Below, in pieces: positions 7,484-13,683 of a stretch of DNA of 15,648 nt; positions within the stretch are counted from its first letter, which is position 1; every line of letters begins with the position of its first letter. The DNA is taken from the NCBI GenBank assembly GCA_937871705.1, contig CALMOO010000663.1, positions 1 through 15,648 of the forward strand. Direction: 5' to 3'. The translations under genes and the position numbers were made by a program. The notes beneath the pieces were generated by a model, which saw only the letters and a program-made list of their open reading frames with translations, was not told the origin of the DNA and did not search any database. Origin of the DNA: an uncultured Hymenobacter sp. GTDB taxonomy: Bacteria > Bacteroidota > Bacteroidia > Cytophagales > Hymenobacteraceae.

Positions 7484-9388
7484 CTAAGCGGGCTGAGTCC
7501 AGTAGATGGTGAAGGTAGTGCCTTCGCCTACCGTGCTGGCTACTTCCACGTGCCCTCCCTGGCTGGTCACGATACGTTGCACCAGGTACAGCCCTACCCC
7601 CGTGCCTTCAATGGTGGGGTGCTGCCGTACAAACAACTGAAATACCGGGGCTTGCGAGTTAGTTAAGTTCATGCCCAACCCGTTGTCCTGCACTTCGAGC
7701 ACGGGTTGGCCCGCCGCGGTCAGGTAGCTGCGGAGGCTAATGAGGGGCTGCCGGTCGGGATGAGCAAACTTGAGCGCGTTACTCACCAGGTTGTGCACCA
7801 CCGAGCGCAGATTAGCCCGGCTATAGAGCAGGCCTGGCGCTGCCTCCACCTCTACTTCAAACTGCGCCTGGCGTAGTTGCGCTTGGGGCCGTAGGCCCAG
7901 CAGAACTTCTTCCAGGAGTAAGGCCAGGTCCAGTATTTCTACCGGCTCTTGCTGGGCCCGCTGGGCGTGCACCGTGGCGGCCAAATCGTGCAGGGTTGTG
8001 TCGAGCTGGCCCAAGGCCTCATCTACCATAGCCAGCAAGTGCGCTTCGTCGGGGTCGGCGAAGGTAGCCGAGCGCCGAAGCTCCTCGAAGAGCCCACGCA
8101 AGTTCAGGGCCGGCTGCCGCAAGTCGTGCGAGGCCGCATACACGAACGTGTCCAGGTCGTGGTGAGCGCGGGCCAGCTCATCATACTGGGTTTGCAGCGT
8201 TTGGTGCAGCAGGTGCTGGTCCTGCACGTCGGTGCAGGTGCCAAACCACCGGAGCCCCCGCTCATCGACCAGCTGCCGCGCCCGGATAATGTGCCAGCGG
8301 TAGCTACCATCGTGGCGGCGCATTCGGTACTCACCCTCAAACGTTTGGCCACTGGCAATGCTCTGCACCCAGTAGCGGGCGGCTTCGGCTTGCTCGGTGG
8401 GGTGAAGTAGGCTCACCCAACCGGTCGGCCCCAGCTCTTCTATCGTCAGGCCCGAGTAGTCGGTGGTGTAGCGGTTGTAGTAGTCGATAAAGCCTTCCGT
8501 GGTCGCGGTCCAGATAAGCTCGGGAATGCTGTCGGCCAGAAAGCGCAGCTCCGCTTCGCCGCGGCGCAGGGCCTCGGCCAGCTCGCGCTGGTCGTGCACT
8601 TCGGTGAGCGCGCCGTGCCAGTACACCGGCTCGTTGGGCGCGTGCAGCTCGGGCAGGGCGCGGCTCAGCATCCAGCGGTATTGGCCGTCGTGGCGGCGCA
8701 GGCGGTACTCATAGCTCCAGCCCGTGCCGTTGCGCCGGGCCTGCTCGGCCTGGTAGAGAATGCGCAGACGGTCATCGGGGTGGATGAGCAGCGGCCAGAT
8801 GGCATTCACGGCGGCAATGGGCGGCTGGCCCGTGAAGTAGTACCACTGCGGACTCACGTACTCGTAGTGCCCCTGCGCATCCACGCTGAACGTGATTTGC
8901 GGCACCGTTTCGGTGAGCACCCGCAGCCGCGCATCCAGGCGCCGGGTTTCTAGGGCGAGCTGGTGCGCTTGCTGCCGCGCCTCTTCCTGCGCCGTCACAT
9001 CTACGGCAAACAGAAGCAACCCGCTCACGGCTTCCTCTTCCCTTTCCGCTTGTACGGGCTCCAGGGCTAAGTCAAAATAGCGCAGGGCGCCCGTATCCTC
9101 CCCGTCTGTGGGCGGGGCAGGCAAGCCGTAGGCTTTCGTAACGAAGGGCTGCCCCGACTGGTAAACCTGCCGGATAACCTCGCGCAAATCGGCCGGCAGC
9201 TGGCTGGCACATTCCGCCAACAGCCGGCCTTCTTGCGCCTCCTGGCCGAGCACGGCCTGCATGGCAGCGTTGACGAAGCTGATGCGCAACTCGGGTCCTT
9301 GTAACGTAGCAACCCCGGCCGGAATGCGGCGCAGAATAGCGTGCAGGTGCTGTGGAGGCATAGGGTAGGGCGAAGGTACGCGCTGCAT
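7484..9388 (-). CDS. Soluble PAS-domain sensor histidine kinase
   Basis: This 634-residue cytoplasmic sensor kinase has no signal peptide or membrane segment. An N-terminal PAS domain (about 13-133) is followed by a short coiled linker. A second PAS of the PAS_3 type (about 154-268) has YEYVSPQWYYFTG and YEYRLRRHDGQYRWML. A third PAS (about 280-392) has WTATTEGFIDYYN and EYRMRRHDGSYRWHI. The dimerisation/phosphoacceptor helix carries ASHDLRQP with His421. The ATPase domain shows the N box NLVSNALKFA (533-542), G1 DNGLGM (568-573) and G2 GTGVGLYL (595-602), so kinase activity looks intact. The ATG at 9388 gives the longest form; Met10 (9361) is an alternative. There is no receiver domain and no response-regulator gene in the window. 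It sits 42 nt downstream of the BLUF gene, probably in the same transcript, so the BLUF protein is a candidate input partner (inference). Confidence 0.93.
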   Translation of the reverse strand: MQRVPSPYPMPPQHLHAILRRIPAGVATLQGPELRISFVNAAMQAVLGQEAQEGRLLAECASQLPADLREVIRQVYQSGQPFVTKAYGLPAPPTDGEDTGALRYFDLALEPVQAEREEEAVSGLLLFAVDVTAQEEARQQAHQLALETRRLDARLRVLTETVPQITFSVDAQGHYEYVSPQWYYFTGQPPIAAVNAIWPLLIHPDDRLRILYQAEQARRNGTGWSYEYRLRRHDGQYRWMLSRALPELHAPNEPVYWHGALTEVHDQRELAEALRRGEAELRFLADSIPELIWTATTEGFIDYYNRYTTDYSGLTIEELGPTGWVSLLHPTEQAEAARYWVQSIASGQTFEGEYRMRRHDGSYRWHIIRARQLVDERGLRWFGTCTDVQDQHLLHQTLQTQYDELARAHHDLDTFVYAASHDLRQPALNLRGLFEELRRSATFADPDEAHLLAMVDEALGQLDTTLHDLAATVHAQRAQQEPVEILDLALLLEEVLLGLRPQAQLRQAQFEVEVEAAPGLLYSRANLRSVVHNLVSNALKFAHPDRQPLISLRSYLTAAGQPVLEVQDNGLGMNLTNSQAPVFQLFVRQHPTIEGTGVGLYLVQRIVTSQGGHVEVASTVGEGTTFTIYWTQPA

Positions 9389-9430
9389 GAACGAGCACTG
9401 GTGGGCCTTCGGCTGCCTTTAGGAGAAAGA

Positions 9431-9880
9431 TTAGGCTGGCTGCTCGACGGGCGCCAGGGTGGGCTCATTGCCGAATACGGCCAGCCGCACGAGCTCTACT
9501 AAAAGGGCATCGGCAATCGTGAGCGAACTCGGTGTGGGGGGCACGTCGTGGGGTAGCAGAAACCCCTCCAAGGCCTCAAAGCCCGTGGGCTCGAGGGGGT
9601 GAAAAGCCATCGACCACTGCGCAAAGCTGCGAGAGGCAATGGGCCGCTGCACAAGCTTGCGCACGTGAGAGTGGCGGCCATCGCGGGCAATGCGCTCGAA
9701 GAGAGGCTCCAGCACCTCAGGCTCGCCTTCGATGAGCTGGGCAATATTACCGTGGCTATAAAACAGGATGCCGGTAACTTGGTGAAGCTCGTTATCGCGG
9801 CGGCATTGGTCGAGAAGCGCTTGCAGCTCCTCATCGGAGAGCGGCCGCACTGCGCGGCTCATATAGGCAACATGAATCAT
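9431..9880 (-). CDS. BLUF-domain blue-light sensor protein
   Basis: This 149-residue protein is mostly one BLUF domain, a FAD-binding blue-light photoreceptor. An ATG at 9880 (MIHVAYMSRA) is preferred to the in-frame TTG at 9886. The flavin-site residues known from AppA/PixD have clear equivalents (numbered from the ATG). These are Tyr6 in VAYMSRA, Asn30 in RRDNELHQVTGILFY, Gln48 in IAQLIEGEPE, and the Trp-Met pair in FAQWSMAF (Trp89). The family signature VTGILFYSHGNIAQLIEGE and the IARDGRHSHV helix are also present. About 50 residues after the domain (PTGFEALEGFLLPHD...LLVELVRLAVF) look like the usual short helical cap; no output domain is attached. BLUF-only proteins signal by contacting a partner, and the PAS kinase 42 nt downstream is the obvious candidate. 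The photocycle itself is expected from the conserved Tyr/Gln pair, not shown. Confidence 0.93.
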   Translation of the reverse strand: MIHVAYMSRAVRPLSDEELQALLDQCRRDNELHQVTGILFYSHGNIAQLIEGEPEVLEPLFERIARDGRHSHVRKLVQRPIASRSFAQWSMAFHPLEPTGFEALEGFLLPHDVPPTPSSLTIADALLVELVRLAVFGNEPTLAPVEQPA

Positions 9881-9883
9881 TCT

Positions 9884-9891
9884 CAAAGGTA
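9884..9891 (-). promoter_or_regulatory. Possible -7 promoter box for the BLUF-kinase unit
   Basis: Read on the - strand, these eight bases are TACCTTTG, an exact match to the Bacteroidota -7 consensus TAnnTTTG. No clear TTTG -33 box is seen about 20 nt further up. The box ends only 3 nt before the preferred ATG at 9880, so a transcript from it would start at or next to the start codon (leaderless). It may equally be a chance match. Confidence 0.3.
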
Positions 9892-9910
9892 AATAAAGTG
9901 GCGCTTATAT

Positions 9911-9927
9911 TGCTAGCCGCGCTAGCA
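9911..9927. repeat. Short inverted repeat upstream of the BLUF gene
   Basis: TGCTAGC and GCTAGCA flank the spacer CGC, a perfect 7-bp dyad. It lies 31-47 nt upstream of the BLUF start codon. If the TACCTTTG box is the real -7 element, the dyad covers the -33 region, a typical place for a repressor or activator site. No regulator can be assigned. Confidence 0.35.
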
Positions 9928-10198
9928 TTCTTGCTGAGGAAAACGGCCGCCCTACCCCCGAAAAAGTCACCTGCTGTGAGCAACTAGCCACGTAGGCCCT
10001 ACTCAGGCAACGGGTGAGCAAAAGGCCTCCTGGTTTAGCTGCGCGCCTTGCTGGGTTGAGGTTACCTCTGTGCTTCGCCGCCTCTCGGCTGGCAGTGAGC
10101 GCTGGCTTGCTGGCACACTCACTACCGCTACGCCTGGCATTCGACTGGTCAAGTCGGCCGAGTAATTCTGGCAAGTGCAGTTAGCTGCCGGCACCTAG

Positions 10199-10228
10199 CA
10201 GCTAGCTATTCGGTAGCACAGCTAGCTA
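10199..10228. repeat. Two 10-bp direct repeats, 20 bp apart
   Basis: CAGCTAGCTA occurs at 10199-10208 and again at 10219-10228. The start-to-start spacing is exactly 20 bp, about two helical turns, and each copy contains the self-complementary AGCTAGCT or nearly so. The layout resembles a paired protein-binding site, about 210-240 nt upstream of the DUF1080 gene. Function is unproved. Confidence 0.4.
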
Positions 10229-10334
10229 CTTACTCGTCCGGCTTTGTCATGGTTACGGGCGCATTCGGGGGGTAGGCAAACAGCGCGTGGTGCTCGTCAG
10301 GGCGTGGCATACCGCCGTAACTGCTCAGTCGCCG

Positions 10335-10370
10335 TTTGCTAAAAAACAGGATTTTTTAGCAAATAGCAAA
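10335..10370. promoter_or_regulatory. 12-bp perfect palindrome upstream of the keto-glycoside operon
   Basis: TTTGCTAAAAAA (10335-10346) and its exact complement (10352-10363) flank the spacer CAGGA. The right arm ends in TAGCAAA, which is repeated immediately in tandem at 10364-10370. The element sits 68-103 nt upstream of the DUF1080 start and just upstream of a -7-like box, so an operator is the best reading. As RNA it would form a hairpin, but with the T-run inside the stem, so a terminator for either direction is less convincing. Confidence 0.45.
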
Positions 10371-10386
10371 GCAATGCCACAAGCTA

Positions 10387-10394
10387 TATCTTTA
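10387..10394 (+). promoter_or_regulatory. Near-match to Bacteroidota -7 box for the DUF1080 operon
   Basis: TATCTTTA differs from TAnnTTTG only in the last base. A start site a few nt downstream would give a leader of about 40 nt before the ATG at 10438. No good TTTG is seen at -33. Support comes mainly from its position between the palindrome and the gene. Confidence 0.3.
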
Positions 10395-10437
10395 GCCCCA
10401 CAGTGTTCAATACGTTATTCAATCCCACCCGAAGCGC

Positions 10438-11124
10438 ATGAATGTTTTCTTAGGTAGCCTCTTGGCCCTGACAAGTTTAGGCCAGCCAATTTTCACCGCC
10501 AAGCAGCCAGCTAAGGCCAAGCCGCAAGTCCTGTTTGATGGCAAAACCACCAAGGGCTGGCACACTTACCTCAAGACTACGGCCGAACCAGCCTGGGAGG
10601 TAGTCGATGGCGCGTTGCAGCTCAATCCGCAGGCGCCCGGGCAGGGCGACTTGGTGACGGATGGTGAATACGAGAACTACGAACTGAGCCTGGAATGGAA
10701 GATTTCGCCCGCGGGTAATAGCGGCGTCATCTTTGGGGTGCACGAAGACCCGGCTTTCCAGGCCACCTACGAAACGGGCATCGAAATGCAGGTGCTCGAC
10801 AACAAAGGCGCCGAGGACAACAAGAAAGCCAACCACCTGGCCGGGTCGCTCTACGACATGCAAGCCCCGGCCAAGGACGTGGCCAAGCCGGCCGGCGAGT
10901 GGAACCTGGTGAAGCTGCGCAAGCAAAACGGGCACCTCACCTTCTTTTTGAATAACAATAAGATAGTAGACGTGCAGATGGGCAGCCCGGAGTGGAAAGC
11001 CCTGGTCGAGAACAGCAAGTTTAAAACCTGGAAGAACTTTGGAGCCTATCCCAAGGGCCACATTGCCCTGCAAGACCACGGCCACCAGGTAGCCTTCCGC
11101 GCCATCACCATCGAGCAACTTTAA
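10438..11124 (+). CDS. DUF1080 protein, 3-keto-disaccharide/3-keto-glycoside hydrolase family
   Basis: This 228-residue protein is a single DUF1080 (PF06439-type) concanavalin-like sandwich. Marks are VLFDGKTTKGWHTY (31-44), ENYELSLEWKISPAGNSGVIFGV (79-101), GIEMQVLDN (114-122) and GEWNLVKLRKQNGHLTFFLN (153-172). It ends with KGHIALQDHGHQVAFRAITI (206-225). Members of this family have been linked to cleavage of 3-keto-glycosides, where a ketone at C3 makes the glycosidic bond labile. The N-terminus (MNVFLGSLLALTSLGQPIFTA) is a plausible but atypical signal peptide, since it lacks a basic residue; a periplasmic site is likely. No earlier in-frame start is available close by. It is 15 nt upstream of a GMC oxidoreductase gene that could supply the 3-keto substrate, the strongest argument for this function. 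DUF1080 is also found in proteins of unknown role, so the activity is inference from family plus context. Confidence 0.9.
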   Translation: MNVFLGSLLALTSLGQPIFTAKQPAKAKPQVLFDGKTTKGWHTYLKTTAEPAWEVVDGALQLNPQAPGQGDLVTDGEYENYELSLEWKISPAGNSGVIFGVHEDPAFQATYETGIEMQVLDNKGAEDNKKANHLAGSLYDMQAPAKDVAKPAGEWNLVKLRKQNGHLTFFLNNNKIVDVQMGSPEWKALVENSKFKTWKNFGAYPKGHIALQDHGHQVAFRAITIEQL

Positions 11125-11139
11125 GGCGCGGCAGCAGGT

Positions 11140-12885
11140 ATGAGCGATTTTCAAATCAAGAAATCAACGACGGTATACGATGCCATTGTGGTAGGCTCGG
11201 GCGCGGGCGGCGGCATGGCGGGCTACGTGCTGGCGCACGCCGGCCTGAAGGTGCTGATGCTGGAGGCCGGGCCGTTTTTCGACCCTCGGACGGATGCGCA
11301 GCAGCTGAAGTTTTCGTATGAATCGCCGCGGCGGGGCGCTTCGACTACGCGGCCTTTTGGCGACTTCGACGCCGCGTACGGCGGCTGGGAGCTTGAGGGC
11401 GAGCCCTACACCACCAAAGACAAGACCGAGTTTAACTGGTTTCGGGCCCGCATGCTGGGCGGCCGCACCAACCATTGGGGGCGCATTTCGCTGCGCATGG
11501 GCCCGAAAGACTTTAAAAGCCACCAGATTGACGGCTTGACCGACGACTGGCCCATCACCTACGATGAGGTCAAGCCCTTTTACGACAAAGTAGACCGCTT
11601 AATCGGAGTATATGGCACGGTGGAAGGTATGGAAAGCGAGCCAGACGGCATCTTTCTAACGCCTCCAAAACCGCGGCTCAACGAGCTGTTTATTAAGCAA
11701 GGAGCGGCCAAAGCTGGCGTAAAGGTGCTACCCGGCCGGGGCTCGGTGCTCACGGAGGCCTTGCCGGGCAACAAGGACCGGGGCGTGTGCTTTTACTGCG
11801 GGCAGTGCGGGCGTAGCTGCAAGGTCTACGCCGATTTTTCGGCCTCTTCCTGCCTCGTTATTCCGGCGCTCAAGACTGGCAATCTGAAAGTCATTCCTAA
11901 CGCCATGGTGCGCGAGGTGCTGACCGGCGCCAACGGCCTGGCCACCGGCGTATCGTACGTGGATAAGAATGACTTGCAGGAGTACGAGGTGAAAGCCAAA
12001 ATCGTGATTCTGGGGGCGAGCGCCGGCGAGTCGGCGCGGCTGCTGCTCAACTCCAAATCCGTAAGCCACCCTAATGGCTTGGCCAATAGTAGCGGGGTAG
12101 TAGGCAAGTACTTGCACGACTCGACGGGAGCCAGCCTGAGCGGCTTCCTACCCCAGCTTATGAACCGCAAGCGCTACAACGAGGACGGCGTGGGCAGCGT
12201 CCATATCTACAGCCCGTGGTGGCTGGATAACAAGAAGCTAGATTTCCCGCGCGGCTACCACATCGAGTACGGCGGCGGCATGCACATGCCGGCTTATGGC
12301 TTTGGGGGCGGTATTCAGAACCTGAACGGCTTGGTGCCCGGCCGCGATGGGAAGGTGAAAGAAGCCGGCGGCTTTGGTGCTTCGCTGAAGGATGATTACC
12401 GGCGTTTCTACGGTACGCAGGTGGGCATGGCCGGCCGCGGCACCGCCATTGCGCGCGAAGACAACTACTGCGAAATCGACCCCACCGTGGTCGATAAATA
12501 CGGCATTCCGGTGTTGCGCTTCCACTACAAGTGGACCGATGCCGAAATCAAGCAGGCCAAGCACATGCAGGAAACCTTTCAGGACATTATGCACGGCATG
12601 GGCGGCATTATCACCTCCAAAATACCTGGCGCGGATACCAACTACGGCCTGGAGGCGCCCGGCCGCATCATTCACGAGGTGGGCACGGTGCGCATGGGCG
12701 ACGACCCCAAGAAGTCGGCGCTCAACAAGTGGTGCCAGGCCCACGACTGCCGCAACCTGTTTGTGGTCGACGCGTCGCCGTTTGTGCAGCAAGGTGATAA
12801 GAACGCCACCTGGACCATTTTGGCGCTCTCGATGCGCACCAGCGAGTACATCCTGGACCAACGTAAGCGCCTGATTCTTTCGTAG
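11140..12885 (+). CDS. GMC-family FAD oxidoreductase, glucoside 3-dehydrogenase-like catalytic subunit
   Basis: This 581-residue flavoprotein belongs to the glucose-methanol-choline family. The dinucleotide-binding motif is AIVVGSGAGGG (15-25) followed by VLMLEAGP (38-45); the second GMC region is MLGGRTNHWGRISLRM (105-120). The C-terminal signature is HEVGTVRMGDDP (512-523) with His512 as the likely catalytic histidine, then NLFVVDASPFVQQGDKNATWTILALSMR. A CX2CX2CX3C motif (Cys217, 220, 223, 227) suggests an iron-sulphur cluster, as known for the catalytic subunit of bacterial FAD glucose dehydrogenase. There is no signal peptide, but the partner encoded 16 nt downstream has a Tat-type one, so co-export is likely. 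With DUF1080 upstream, the best call is oxidation of a sugar C3 hydroxyl (glucoside 3-dehydrogenase activity). Gluconate or other sugar dehydrogenase activity is the alternative. Confidence 0.9.
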   Translation: MSDFQIKKSTTVYDAIVVGSGAGGGMAGYVLAHAGLKVLMLEAGPFFDPRTDAQQLKFSYESPRRGASTTRPFGDFDAAYGGWELEGEPYTTKDKTEFNWFRARMLGGRTNHWGRISLRMGPKDFKSHQIDGLTDDWPITYDEVKPFYDKVDRLIGVYGTVEGMESEPDGIFLTPPKPRLNELFIKQGAAKAGVKVLPGRGSVLTEALPGNKDRGVCFYCGQCGRSCKVYADFSASSCLVIPALKTGNLKVIPNAMVREVLTGANGLATGVSYVDKNDLQEYEVKAKIVILGASAGESARLLLNSKSVSHPNGLANSSGVVGKYLHDSTGASLSGFLPQLMNRKRYNEDGVGSVHIYSPWWLDNKKLDFPRGYHIEYGGGMHMPAYGFGGGIQNLNGLVPGRDGKVKEAGGFGASLKDDYRRFYGTQVGMAGRGTAIAREDNYCEIDPTVVDKYGIPVLRFHYKWTDAEIKQAKHMQETFQDIMHGMGGIITSKIPGADTNYGLEAPGRIIHEVGTVRMGDDPKKSALNKWCQAHDCRNLFVVDASPFVQQGDKNATWTILALSMRTSEYILDQRKRLILS

Positions 12886-12901
12886 TTCACTTCTATCAGT
12901 A

Positions 12902-13534
12902 ATGAAAAGACGCGAATCATTAAAAGCCATCGGCTTGGCCGGCCTTGCCACTGGGCTACTGCTCGATGGCTGCCGCCCCGAAACGGCGAAGGGTCCTACC
13001 CCCCCCGCGCCAGCCAACGCACCTACGGACGACGCGGGCCGGCAACCGTTTGAGCTAGCGCGCGATAAGGAGCTGCACGCCGCCACGTTCTTCACTCCGC
13101 ACGAGATGGCCACGATAACCACGCTGGCAGACATCATCATCCCCAAAGATGAGAAGTCTGGCAGTGCTTCCGACGCGAAGGTGCCCGAGTTTAACGAGTT
13201 CATTGCCAAAGACATGCCCGAACCCCAGCTGCCCCTGCGCGGCGGCTTGCGCTGGCTCGATTTGCAATGCACTACGCGTTTTGGCCAGCCCTTTGTGGCG
13301 TGCGCCGCGCCGCAGCAGCTAGAGATGGTAACCAAAATAGCTTATCCGAAGCGCGCTACCCCCGACATGCAGCCGGGCGTGGCCTTTTTCAACCGAATGC
13401 GCGACCTCACGGCTACCGGCTTTTTTAGCAGCAAAATGGGTATGGCCGATATCGGCTACGTCGGCAACTCCCCCAATCAGTGGACTGGCGTGCCCGCCGA
13501 TGTGCTAAAGCAATACGGCATGGAGCAGGCCTGA
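12902..13534 (+). CDS. Gluconate 2-dehydrogenase subunit 3-family protein, Tat-type lipoprotein
   Basis: This 210-residue small subunit is of the kind that accompanies GMC dehydrogenases. The N-terminus (MKRRESLKAIGLAGLATGLL) has the paired arginines and mild hydrophobic core of a Tat signal. LLDGC places a lipobox cysteine at position 24, so it is probably folded, exported and membrane-anchored. A Pro/Ala-rich linker (about 28-45) leads to the family domain: FFTPHEMATITTLADIIIPKDE (63-84), then EFNEFIAKDMPEP and RGGLRWLDLQC. The tail has GVAFFNRMRDLTATGFFSSKMGM and ends with NQWTGVPADVLKQYGMEQ. In the family this subunit carries the signal that takes the signal-less flavoprotein across the membrane and stabilises it. 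Here it lies 16 nt after the GMC gene and closes the operon. The usual third partner, a cytochrome c, is absent from the window. Confidence 0.88.
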   Translation: MKRRESLKAIGLAGLATGLLLDGCRPETAKGPTPPAPANAPTDDAGRQPFELARDKELHAATFFTPHEMATITTLADIIIPKDEKSGSASDAKVPEFNEFIAKDMPEPQLPLRGGLRWLDLQCTTRFGQPFVACAAPQQLEMVTKIAYPKRATPDMQPGVAFFNRMRDLTATGFFSSKMGMADIGYVGNSPNQWTGVPADVLKQYGMEQA

Positions 13535-13618
13535 TAGCGCCTTGGGCTTACCCCCTACCAGGCTTGGAGATGCGTCGAGCTACGGTATCAGTAGCCATTG
13601 CTCGCTAAAGACTACGTC

Positions 13619-13674
13619 ATCAGCCATATAAAAGGCCTTGCTACCGCGGTGGCAAGGCCTTTTATATGGCTGAT
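13619..13674. terminator. Long two-way intrinsic terminator between convergent genes
   Basis: A perfect 23-bp inverted repeat (13619-13641 with 13652-13674) extends inward with further pairs around a CGCG centre, giving a hairpin of about 27 bp. The core has an A4 run, then GGCCTTGC, and on the other side GCAAGGCC followed by T4, so it reads as a terminator on both strands. It lies between the end of the subunit 3 gene (+) and the end of the DUF4965 gene (-), exactly where a shared terminator is expected. Confidence 0.88.
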
Positions 13675-13683
13675 AGTAATTGA

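Larger units (their letters stand above)
9881..10437. other. Gene-free divergent intergenic region (557 nt)
   Basis: This stretch separates the BLUF start (- strand) from the DUF1080 start (+ strand), so it must hold the promoters of both units. It is much longer than needed for that. Open frames inside it on the - strand (about 9905-10194) are rich in Ser, Arg and Ala, overlap each other, show no domain or signal peptide, and look non-coding. I see no tRNA-like or rRNA-like sequence. It contains the dyad at 9911-9927, a CCTACCCCC word (9951-9959) and its complement (10269-10276). It also holds paired direct repeats (10199-10228) and the palindrome 10335-10363. The central part (about 9960-10190) is unexplained; it could be a decayed gene, a small RNA or an inserted repeat. 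Confidence 0.6.

Noticed and set aside
9905..10194. Two overlapping - strand open frames in the divergent spacer (89 and 63 codons)
   Set aside because: Ser/Arg/Ala-rich products without motifs, signal peptide or plausible initiation context. They are kept only as part of an unexplained spacer.
10335..10363. Palindrome as an intrinsic terminator
   Set aside because: The T-run is within the stem rather than after it, and no gene ends nearby on either strand.
10477..11154. 225-codon open frame on the - strand over DUF1080
   Set aside because: It is fully antisense to a gene with intact family motifs and operon context; no domain or start context supports it.
12238..13335. 365-codon open frame on the - strand
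   Set aside because: It lies wholly antisense to the GMC and subunit 3 genes, which have clear family motifs. Long antisense frames are common in GC-rich coding DNA, and its product shows no recognisable domain.
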